DNA from: Rubrobacteraceae bacterium
GTDB lineage: Bacteria > Actinomycetota > Rubrobacteria > Rubrobacterales > Rubrobacteraceae
Direction of reading: 5' to 3'
NCBI GenBank assembly: GCA_029240775.1
Contig: JARDZQ010000128.1
Location: 1 to 5,820 of the forward strand
DNA: 5,820 nt
The translations under genes and the position numbers were made by a program. Shown in pieces: positions 1-5,655 of the stretch (the first letter of the stretch is position 1; each line of letters opens with the position of its first letter). The notes under the pieces are model-generated. The model ran no database searches. It saw only the letters and a list, made by a program, of their open reading frames with translations, and had not been told where the DNA came from.

Positions 1-265
1 GTTTTTCCGCTACGACAAGGTGGACCTCTCCTTCACCGACGAGGCTCTGGGCGCTATCGCCGAGCTGGCGCTGGAGCGAGGGACGGGGGCCAGAGGTCTC
101 AGGAGCATCCTGGAGACGGCGCTCTTGCCGACGATGTACGAGCTGCCGAGCCGCTCGGACGTGAAAGGGTGCGTGGTAGACGCCGACACGGTCAGGGAAG
201 GTGTCCAGCCCTCCCTTGTGACCGGCTCCTCCAAGTACTCCTACGACGAAGAAGAGACCGCCTAA
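1..265 (+). CDS. clpX: ATP-dependent Clp protease ATP-binding subunit ClpX, C-terminal part (5' truncated)
   Basis: The frame is open from position 2 to the TAA at 263-265 and enters the window already coding, so only the last 87 residues or so are present. ClpX is the hexameric AAA+ unfoldase that recognises tagged proteins and feeds them to the ClpP peptidase in the cytoplasm. The visible part is the small (C-terminal) AAA+ subdomain: a beta strand (KVDLSF), a helix (EALGAIAELALERGTGARGLR) and a following helix (ILETALLPTMYELPSR). GARGLR carries the sensor-2 arginine (codon 92-94), which contacts ATP in this family. The end is a short acidic tail (YDEEETA), as in many ClpX proteins. A GTG at 20 is internal and not the start. 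valS follows 9 nt after the stop in the same reading frame. ClpX rather than HslU is favoured by the GTGARGLR...MYELPS pattern and by the valS-folC neighbourhood. Confidence 0.95.
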   Translation, partial: FFRYDKVDLSFTDEALGAIAELALERGTGARGLRSILETALLPTMYELPSRSDVKGCVVDADTVREGVQPSLVTGSSKYSYDEEETA

Positions 266-274
266 AGTAAAACA

Positions 275-2824
275 TTGAACGCGGCCGAGCTACCCAAAAC
301 CTACGACTACCGCGCCGTCGAGGGCCGCATCTACGCCGAGTGGGAGCGCCTGGGCGCCTTCGAGGCCGACCCGAGCCACGACCAAGACCCCTACTGCATA
401 GTGCTCCCCCCGCCCAACGTGACCGGGGCGCTGCACATGGGCCACGCGCTGAACGGCGCGATCCAGGACACCCTCATCCGACGGGCCCGCATGAAGGGCT
501 ACCAGGCCCTGTGGCTGCCTGGCATCGACCACGCCTCCATCGCGCTCCAGAACGTCGTAGAGCGCAAGCTCGTGCGCGAGGAGGGGAAGACCCGCTGGGA
601 CCTCGGCCGCGAGGAGTTCGTCGAGCGCTGCCGCGTCTTCGCTGAGGAGGCGCGCTCGCAGATACTCGGTCAGCTCAAGCGCCTCGGAGCCTCCGTGGAC
701 TGGCGGCGCCTGCGCTACACGATGGACGACGATTACATAGACTCGGTCCTGATGGCCTTCGTCGAGCTCTACGAGCAGGGCCTCATCTACCGGGGCAGCC
801 GCATCACCAACTGGTGTCCGCGCGACCGCTCGGCGATCTCCGACCTCGAGGTGAACTACGAGGAGACGAACGGCAAGCTTTATGGCCTCCGCTACCCCTT
901 CGTGGATGGAAAGGGGCCCGGCCCGGACGGCAATGAGTACGCGCAGGTCTACTCCACGCGCCCCGAGACCATGCTCGGTGACGTCGCCCTCGTCGTCAAC
1001 CCGGACGATGAGCGGTACACCGACCTCGTCGGACGTAAAGTCATGGTCCCCTTCGTCGAGCGGGAGATAGAGGTCTTCGCCGACGAGTACGTAGATCCCC
1101 AGTTCGGGACCGGCGTCCTGAAGGTTACCCCAGCGCACGACCCCAACGACTTCGAGATCGGGAACAGGCTCGGCCTGGAGCCCGTCAACGCTCTCAACCC
1201 CGACGGCACGATGAACGCGAACGGCGGTCCCTTCGAGGGGATGAAGCGCGAGGAGGCCAGGGCGGCGGTCGTCGAGCGGCTTGGCGAGATGGGGTTGCTC
1301 GGGCCCGTCAGGGACTACCGCTTCCGGGTCGGGCACTGCGACCGGTGCGGAACCGTCATCGAGCCCTGGCTGACCGAGCAGTGGTGGGTCTCTATGCGCG
1401 AACTCGCCGAGCCCGCCATAAAGGCGCTGGAGAGAAAGGAGATAACCGTCTACCCCGACTCCTGGCGCCGCGAGACGATCCGCTGGCTCGAGAACATCCA
1501 CGACTGGAACGTCTCCAGGCAGCTGTGGTGGGGCCACCGCATCCCGGTCTGGTACGGTCCCGAGGGCGAGGTCATCGCCTCCAAGGAGTCGCCCGGCGAG
1601 GGCTACGAGCAGGACCCCGACGTGCTCGACACCTGGTTCTCCTCGGCCCTCTGGCCGTTCGCCACCCTGGGGTGGCCCGTGGAGACAGAAGACCTCGCGT
1701 ACTTCTACCCGACGAGCCTACTCAGTACGGCGCGCGAGATCATGTACCTCTGGGTTGCGCGTATGATCATGATGGGCCTCCGCTTCCGCGGCGACGTTCC
1801 CTTCGAGAAGGTGAACGTCCACTCCATCGTGCTCGCCGAGGACGGCACGAAGATGAGCAAGTCCAAGGGCAACACCATAGACCCCCTGGATCTCTTCGAC
1901 GAGTACGGCGCCGACGCCGTGCGCTTCGGCCTTCTCTACCAGTCCTCGACCCAGGACTTCGCCTACTCCTACGAGCGGGCCGAGCTGGGCCGGAGCTTCG
2001 TGACCAAGCTGTGGAACGCCATGCGCTTCGTCCTCGCCTACACCCACGTCGAGGAGGTGCGGGAGGCCTCGACGTCGGACCGCTGGATCCTCTCTGAGCT
2101 CAACCGGACCGTCCGCGAGTACGACAGGCTACTGGAAGAGTGCGAGTTCTCAGAGGCGATGCGCGTGATCTACGGCTTCGCCTGGAACCAGTTCGCGGAC
2201 TGGTATATCGAGATTGCGAAGGCGGCGCCCTCTCCGGCGACGCCGCATGTCCTGCGCGAGGTCTTCTCCAGCATCCTGAAGCTCCTGCACCCCGTGATGC
2301 CCTTCGCAACCGAGGAGATGGCCCGCGTCCTCGGCGGAGACGAGCTGCTCGTGCGCCAGGCCTTCCCCGAGCCCGATACCTCGCTACACGACGAAGAGGC
2401 CGAAGAGCTGCTCGAGCGTACCAAGCGGGCCGTCTCTGCCGTGAGGTCGTTCCGGGCCGAGTCGAGGGTCGAAGGGAAGCTTGAGGGGCGTGTCTCGGGC
2501 GAGGTGGACCTCGAGGTCTTCTCTGCGCTGGCGGGGGTCAAACCCGTCGAGTCGCTAGACGGGTCGGCGAAGGCGACGTTGCTCGCGGGGGACGCGGTAG
2601 TCGAGATCTCGCTCACCGAGGAGCTCAGGCGCGGGGAGATCAAACGCCTCAGGAAGGAGATCTCACGCGTGGAGGGCGAGGTCGCCCGCGCCCGCGGCAA
2701 GCTCTCTAACGAGAAGTTCGTAGAGAGGGCCCCTGCGGAGGTGGTCTCCGGCGAGCGGGAGAAGCTCTACGCGAACACGCGCGTACTCGAGACCCTGAAC
2801 CGGCGCCTGGACGAGTATCTCTAG
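275..2824 (+). CDS. valS: Valine--tRNA ligase (ValRS)
   Basis: A class I aminoacyl-tRNA synthetase that charges tRNA-Val with valine and hydrolyses mischarged Thr-tRNA-Val; cytoplasmic. The 849 residues are within the bacterial range. In order: PPPNVTG at 45-51 and HMGH (HIGH motif) at 54-57; DHASIALQ at 85-92, a variant of the usual DHAGIATQ; the editing (CP1) domain with TRPETMLGD at 228-236 and AHDPND at 287-292; GHCDRCG at 353-359; RQLWWGHRIP just before 426; DTWFSSALWP; KMSKS at 526-530; an anticodon-binding helical domain at about 595-740; and a charged coiled-coil arm at about 782-849 of the kind that contacts tRNA in ValRS. The TTG start is forced: the clpX stop (263-265) lies in the same frame three codons upstream, and no other ATG, GTG or TTG occurs before the HIGH region. 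No Shine-Dalgarno is visible. The metal-site cysteines are partly lost (C181-P-R-D184, and G428 where many relatives have Cys). The overlapping antisense open frame is a GC-rich shadow. Confidence 0.97.
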   Translation: MNAAELPKTYDYRAVEGRIYAEWERLGAFEADPSHDQDPYCIVLPPPNVTGALHMGHALNGAIQDTLIRRARMKGYQALWLPGIDHASIALQNVVERKLVREEGKTRWDLGREEFVERCRVFAEEARSQILGQLKRLGASVDWRRLRYTMDDDYIDSVLMAFVELYEQGLIYRGSRITNWCPRDRSAISDLEVNYEETNGKLYGLRYPFVDGKGPGPDGNEYAQVYSTRPETMLGDVALVVNPDDERYTDLVGRKVMVPFVEREIEVFADEYVDPQFGTGVLKVTPAHDPNDFEIGNRLGLEPVNALNPDGTMNANGGPFEGMKREEARAAVVERLGEMGLLGPVRDYRFRVGHCDRCGTVIEPWLTEQWWVSMRELAEPAIKALERKEITVYPDSWRRETIRWLENIHDWNVSRQLWWGHRIPVWYGPEGEVIASKESPGEGYEQDPDVLDTWFSSALWPFATLGWPVETEDLAYFYPTSLLSTAREIMYLWVARMIMMGLRFRGDVPFEKVNVHSIVLAEDGTKMSKSKGNTIDPLDLFDEYGADAVRFGLLYQSSTQDFAYSYERAELGRSFVTKLWNAMRFVLAYTHVEEVREASTSDRWILSELNRTVREYDRLLEECEFSEAMRVIYGFAWNQFADWYIEIAKAAPSPATPHVLREVFSSILKLLHPVMPFATEEMARVLGGDELLVRQAFPEPDTSLHDEEAEELLERTKRAVSAVRSFRAESRVEGKLEGRVSGEVDLEVFSALAGVKPVESLDGSAKATLLAGDAVVEISLTEELRRGEIKRLRKEISRVEGEVARARGKLSNEKFVERAPAEVVSGEREKLYANTRVLETLNRRLDEYL

Positions 2825-2972
2825 AACGCGCCCGTTCACCGACCAACGCTCTTTCGCCGAGGTCTGCGACGAGCTGGACCGGCGGCGCCACATCACCCTT
2901 GGCCTAGAGCGGATAACGGCTCTGCTGAAGCTGCTCGGCGATCCCCAGCGCTCGCTGAGAATCGTCCAGGTC
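2817..2972 (+). other. folC: Probable N-terminal coding extension of folC without a standard start codon
   Basis: This stretch is in frame with folC (codons beginning at positions divisible by 3) and open from the TGA at 2796-2798. Its translation fits the FolC N-terminus: FAEVCDELDRRRHITLGLER followed by ITALLKLLGDPQ, then a beta strand (RIVQVV) leading straight into the P-loop. Family members have this helix, the GLERI...LLGxPQ segment and the strand before GTNGKGS. No ATG, GTG or TTG occurs in frame before the GTG at 2973. Possible non-standard starts are ATC at 2817, overlapping the end of valS, and CTG at 2874, which has GAGGT at 2859-2863 ten bases upstream. A sequencing error is the other explanation. 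The homology supports coding; the exact start is undecided. Confidence 0.7.
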
Positions 2973-4061
2973 GTGGGCACCAACGGCAAGGGCACGACCG
3001 CCGTCTCTCTAGCCGCGGCGCTCGAGGCCACCGGATTCCCCTCAGGCGCCTACCTCTCGCCGCACGTGCTCTCCTACACCGAGCGGGTGATGCTCCGCGG
3101 AGCATACGTCTCCGAGGAGCGGTTCGCAGCCGCGATGGGCAAGGCTATAGCGGTCGCCGATGCCAACGGCGTGCCCGCCTCGCAGTTCGAGCTCCTGACC
3201 GCCGGGGCGCTGGGGCTCTTCGCCGAAGAAGGGCTCTCCTGGGGCCTCCTCGAGGCGGGCCTCGGTGCGCGGCACGACGCGACCACGGCGGCTGCACCCG
3301 AGGCCGTCGTCCTCACCAACGTCGGCCTCGACCACACCGAGTACCTGGGAGAGACGGTGGAGGAGATCTCACACGAGAAGCTCGCCAGCCTCGCCCCGGG
3401 CGCCGTAATGATCCTCGGCACGGACGACCCGCGCGTGGCTGAGATCGCCCGCCAGAGGTGCAAGGAGATCGACGCCTGCCTCGTCGAGGCGGGCGCTGGA
3501 TCACCCCTGTCCGCTGACCTGCCTCCTTACGTGGCCAGGGACGCGCGGCTGGGGTTGCGCTCTGCGGAGGTGTTGCTTGACCGGACGCTCACCGCGGCGG
3601 AACGGGAGCGGGTGGTGCGGGGCATTCCGGGGGCGTTGCCCGGGCGCTTCGAGGCGTTCGAGGTGAGGGGCGTGCCGGTCGTCGTGGACGGCGCGCACAA
3701 CCCGGCGGGCATGGAGGCGGCGCTCGAGGCGGTGAGGAGCCTCTACGGAGAGCGGCCGCTGGGCGTCATCTTCGGGGTCTTGCGAGACAAAGACGTCGGA
3801 AGTATGCTAACCGGGTTGCGAAAACAGGCCCGCGTCCTCGTGCTCACACGTCCCGAGGGCGAGGGGGCTGCGGACCCCGCGCACCTCATGCGCGAGCACG
3901 GTCCACGGGACCGCGAAGGGAGGCGGGCTCGGGTGGAGGCCGATATCGTAAGGGCCGTCGAGGAGGTGGCCGAGGAGATCAGAGTCCATAGTGGCGTGGT
4001 GCTGGTGACGGGCTCGCTGCGGACCGCCGCGCCAGTCCTGCGGTGGCTGCATGAGAGGTAG
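2973..4061 (+). CDS. folC: Folylpolyglutamate synthase / dihydrofolate synthase (FolC), start uncertain
   Basis: A Mur-ligase-family enzyme that adds glutamate to dihydropteroate and/or folates using ATP, keeping folate cofactors in the cell. Counting from the GTG at 2973 (362 aa): the ATP-binding P-loop GTNGKGTT at 2-9, LSPHVLSYTERV at 28-39, the LLEAGLGARHDAT motif at 92-104 with the metal-ligand glutamate E94, NVGLDHTEYLGE with H121, EK at 135-136 where the family's carbamylated lysine lies, DGAHNP at 239-244 at the start of the C-terminal domain, and FGVLRDKDV at 267-275. The region after K136 lacks the usual GIIKPG segment, so the middle is slightly short and divergent. The coordinates give the longest frame with a standard start, but that GTG sits in the P-loop strand, so the true protein must begin upstream and would be about 400-412 aa. 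The gene follows valS directly and its last 11 nt overlap the next small gene. Confidence 0.93.
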   Translation: MGTNGKGTTAVSLAAALEATGFPSGAYLSPHVLSYTERVMLRGAYVSEERFAAAMGKAIAVADANGVPASQFELLTAGALGLFAEEGLSWGLLEAGLGARHDATTAAAPEAVVLTNVGLDHTEYLGETVEEISHEKLASLAPGAVMILGTDDPRVAEIARQRCKEIDACLVEAGAGSPLSADLPPYVARDARLGLRSAEVLLDRTLTAAERERVVRGIPGALPGRFEAFEVRGVPVVVDGAHNPAGMEAALEAVRSLYGERPLGVIFGVLRDKDVGSMLTGLRKQARVLVLTRPEGEGAADPAHLMREHGPRDREGRRARVEADIVRAVEEVAEEIRVHSGVVLVTGSLRTAAPVLRWLHER

Positions 4062-4152
4062 CGGTGCCTGGAAACTGGCGGGATTGCTGATCGTCGTCGC
4101 CGCGGTGTTCTTCGCCCTCGGCTACTTCATGATGATGAGGTTCATCCTGTGA
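4051..4152 (+). CDS. Small single-pass membrane peptide, 33 aa, unknown function
   Basis: An ATG at 4051 opens a 33-codon frame ending at TGA 4150-4152. The peptide has a short polar, positively charged N-terminus (MRGSGAWK), one strongly hydrophobic segment at residues 9-29 (LAGLLIVVAAVFFALGYFMMM) bracketed by K8 and R30, and ends FIL. No signal peptidase site is evident, so a membrane-anchored peptide is likely. It overlaps folC by 11 nt and shares a GTGA overlap with the next gene, filling the gap between them exactly, which argues that it is a real, translationally coupled gene. A weak GGTGG at 4042-4046 could serve as ribosome site. In Streptomyces and Mycobacterium a small membrane protein (DUF4233) lies between folC and ndk; this peptide is in that place but is much shorter, and homology cannot be claimed. 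I do not recognise the family. Confidence 0.72.
   Translation: MRGSGAWKLAGLLIVVAAVFFALGYFMMMRFIL
4137..4140 (+). promoter_or_regulatory. Shine-Dalgarno for the zinc-ribbon membrane protein
   Basis: GAGG lies 8 bases before the GTG at 4149, inside the last codons of the 33-aa peptide gene. With the GTGA stop/start overlap it fixes the GTG as the start and suggests coupled translation. Confidence 0.6.
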
Positions 4153-4643
4153 GCACTCTTTTGTTCGTTCAGCAGGACGCGGACCCGTTCCGGATCATCA
4201 CGGAGTTCTTGCAGAGCCCGGTCCTGCGTATCACGGTCCAGCTCCTCGTGCTCCTGTTCATCGTCGTGTGGGTCGCGCTCGTCTACTGGACGTACACCGA
4301 CGCCGGGAGGCGCGGGACCTCAGGGATACTCTGGGGGATAGTGGCGGTCATCCTGCCCTACCTCGGTACGCTCATCTACCTCATCGTCCGCCCGCCCGAG
4401 TACCTGGAGGAGTCGCGCGAGCGCGAGCTGGAGCTAGCGGTACTCGAGAGGGAGCTCAGGAACAATACCCTCCTGTGTCCCAACTGCCGCAATCTGGTCG
4501 AGAAGGACTTCCTGATCTGCCCGGTGTGTAACTGGGAGCTCAAGAAGCCCTGCGTCAACTGCAAGCGGCCAATCAACATGGAGTGGGAGACCTGCCCGTA
4601 CTGCGGCACCAACCAGCGCAGCGGCAAACGCATAAGCTGGTAG
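4149..4643 (+). CDS. Membrane protein with two helices and a C-terminal double zinc ribbon
   Basis: A 164-aa protein of unknown role. Residues 28-50 and 58-80 are two hydrophobic helices joined by a short loop (YTDAGRRGTSG). The second helix ends LPYLGTLIYLIVRPPE, a pattern like the two-helix PLDNc_N-type segment found at the N-terminus of cardiolipin synthases and in stand-alone small membrane proteins. A charged, probably coiled-coil stretch follows (about 84-104, ESRERELELAVLEREL). Then come two CxxC...CxxC zinc ribbons: C110/C113 with C124/C127, and C135/C138 with C149/C152, a double-zinc-ribbon (DZR) arrangement. The GTG start is supported by GAGG 8 nt upstream and the 4-nt overlap with the preceding peptide gene. 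ndk starts 14 nt after the stop. It may be a membrane-anchored adaptor binding protein or RNA, but that is inference only; the catalytic HKD domain of phospholipase D is absent. Confidence 0.88.
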   Translation: MSTLLFVQQDADPFRIITEFLQSPVLRITVQLLVLLFIVVWVALVYWTYTDAGRRGTSGILWGIVAVILPYLGTLIYLIVRPPEYLEESRERELELAVLERELRNNTLLCPNCRNLVEKDFLICPVCNWELKKPCVNCKRPINMEWETCPYCGTNQRSGKRISW

Positions 4644-4650
4644 AAGGAGG
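4644..4650 (+). promoter_or_regulatory. Strong Shine-Dalgarno deciding the ndk start
   Basis: AAGGAGG, close to a perfect anti-16S match, begins at the base after the upstream stop codon and ends 7 bases before the TTG at 4658. It selects this TTG over the longer open frame that reaches back to 4583. It is the strongest ribosome site in the window and fits a highly expressed enzyme. Confidence 0.85.
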
Positions 4651-4657
4651 ATACGTT

Positions 4658-5059
4658 TTGGAAGAGACCCTGGTGTTGGTCAAGGGTGACGGTGTGCGCC
4701 GCCGCCTTGTGGGCGAGATCATCGGCCGCCTGGAGAGGAAGGGCCTGGAGATAGGCGGCCTCCAGCTTATGGACGTGAGCCGCAAGCTGGCCGAGGAGCA
4801 CTACGCTGAGCACCGCGAAAAACCCTTCTTCGAGGAGCTGGTCGCGTTCATCACCTCCACCCCCGTGGTCGCGATGAGGATCAGGGGCGAGGGCGCCATA
4901 GGGACGGTGCGCAACCTGATGGGCGCGACCAACCCCGCGAACGCCGCCCCCGGCACGATCCGCGGCGACCTGGCTCTCTCCATGCCGGACAACCTCGTCC
5001 ACGGCTCCGATTCCCCCGAGAGCGCCACCCGGGAGCTGAAGCTCTTCTTCGGCGCCTAG
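4658..5059 (+). CDS. ndk: Nucleoside diphosphate kinase
   Basis: Transfers the gamma phosphate of ATP to nucleoside diphosphates through a phosphohistidine, balancing NTP and dNTP pools in the cytoplasm. From the TTG start it is 133 aa, close to the usual bacterial length. Motifs: TLVLVKGDGVRR at 4-15 with ATP-site K9; HYAEHREKPFF at 48-58 with Y49; NLMGATNP at 86-93; AAPGTIRGD at 96-104 with R102; and the active site NLVHGSDSPESA at 112-123 with the catalytic H115 and N112. The start is chosen because Ndk begins a few residues before TLVLVK and because AAGGAGG lies 7 nt upstream. The frame extends back to 4583, but those codons overlap the zinc-ribbon gene in another frame. Unusual: residue 10 is glycine where the family nearly always has proline (KPDG). 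The gene lies 14 nt after the zinc-ribbon gene and 7 nt before maf, so it is probably co-transcribed with both. Confidence 0.96.
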   Translation: MEETLVLVKGDGVRRRLVGEIIGRLERKGLEIGGLQLMDVSRKLAEEHYAEHREKPFFEELVAFITSTPVVAMRIRGEGAIGTVRNLMGATNPANAAPGTIRGDLALSMPDNLVHGSDSPESATRELKLFFGA

Positions 5060-5066
5060 AGAAAGC

Positions 5067-5630
5067 GTGCCCTTCATCCTCGCCTCCGAATCGGCGCGGC
5101 GCGTGGACCTGCTTCGCGCCGCGGGCTACGACTTCGAGACCCGGAGGAGCGGCTTCCGCGAGGTGACGCTCGAAGACCCTAAAGAGACCGTCGTCGCAAA
5201 CGCCCGCGGCAAGGCGCTCGCCGTCGCCGGGAATACGGACGATGTCGTCCTAGCCGCAGACACGGTCGTCTACCTGCCTGACGAGAAGACCATCCTGGGC
5301 CAGGCCGGGAGTGGTGAGGAGGTGCGCCGGATGCTCTTGCTGTTGCGCGGCCGCGCCCACGAGGTCCACTCCGGCGTCGCGGTGGCCGGCCGGGGCGAGC
5401 TTGCAGTCCGCCACGCGGTCACCACGGTACGCATGCGGGCGTTCGGCGAAGGGGAACTGGGAGCTTACGTAGCCCTTGGCGAAGGTGTAGGGAAGGCGGG
5501 CGGGTACGCCATCCAGGGTAGCGCGGCCGGGTTCGTCGAGTGGATCGGCGGCGACTACACCAACGTCGTCGGGTTGCCGCTTGCGCTCACGGTGAGGATG
5601 TTAGAGGGTTTCGGGGTAAACTCGTACTAG
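5067..5630 (+). CDS. maf: Maf family nucleoside triphosphate pyrophosphatase
   Basis: Maf proteins hydrolyse nucleoside triphosphates (dTTP/UTP or modified pyrimidines in the YhdE-like group) to the monophosphate, acting as house-cleaning enzymes; some affect septum formation. The 187 aa match the family. Visible motifs: FILASESARR at 3-12, a variant of LASxSPRR in the substrate loop; E32 in FREV; K49 in the ARGKALAV helix; AADTVV at 63-68 with the catalytic D65; LRGRAHEVHSGVAV at 93-106; KAGGYAIQG at 143-151 with Q150; and GDYTNVVGLPL at 162-172. The usual LGKP is LGQA at 77-80, so a conserved lysine is missing. The GTG at 5067 is the only start that leaves the LAS motif intact; only a weak GAGA lies upstream. 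It follows ndk by 7 nt, which fits coupled expression and a shared role in nucleotide pools. Subfamily assignment (dTTP/UTP rather than m7GTP) is tentative. Confidence 0.93.
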   Translation: MPFILASESARRVDLLRAAGYDFETRRSGFREVTLEDPKETVVANARGKALAVAGNTDDVVLAADTVVYLPDEKTILGQAGSGEEVRRMLLLLRGRAHEVHSGVAVAGRGELAVRHAVTTVRMRAFGEGELGAYVALGEGVGKAGGYAIQGSAAGFVEWIGGDYTNVVGLPLALTVRMLEGFGVNSY

Positions 5631-5643
5631 CTCGCTCCGATAA

Positions 5644-5649
5644 TACAAT
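5644..5649 (+). promoter_or_regulatory. Candidate -10 element (TACAAT) upstream of radC
   Basis: TACAAT matches the TANNNT form of the sigma-A type -10 box and lies in the only AT-rich gap of the window. Transcription would be expected to start about 7 bases after it, at or next to the radC ATG at 5656, giving a leaderless mRNA. The lack of any Shine-Dalgarno before this ATG agrees. GATAAT at 5639-5644 is an overlapping alternative. No clear -35 box is seen. Confidence 0.45.
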
Positions 5650-5655
5650 CACCTC

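Noticed and set aside
266..274. Possible T-box or leader element before valS
   Set aside because: Only 9 nt separate the clpX stop from the valS start, far too short for a T-box or other riboswitch within the gap.
290..1537. Long antisense open frame of 415 codons opposite valS
   Set aside because: It lies wholly antisense to the strongly supported ValRS frame. Its translation is low-complexity in V, L, G, D and A with no domain pattern, as expected from GC-rich codon shadowing.
1345..2097. 250-codon + strand frame inside valS
   Set aside because: It is a frame shadow of valS, very rich in arginine, with no recognisable motif, and it spans the ValRS catalytic core including KMSKS.
4583..4657. 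Upstream start for ndk at 4583
   Set aside because: These codons overlap the zinc-ribbon gene in another frame and read as non-conserved sequence; the AAGGAGG at 4644-4650 and the family N-terminus both point to TTG 4658.
4376..5077. 233-codon antisense frame across the zinc-ribbon and ndk genes
   Set aside because: It runs through two well-supported genes and their ribosome site, with no motif of its own.
5631..5655. Terminator after maf
   Set aside because: The gap contains no stem-loop and no T-run; it is too short and is better read as a promoter region.
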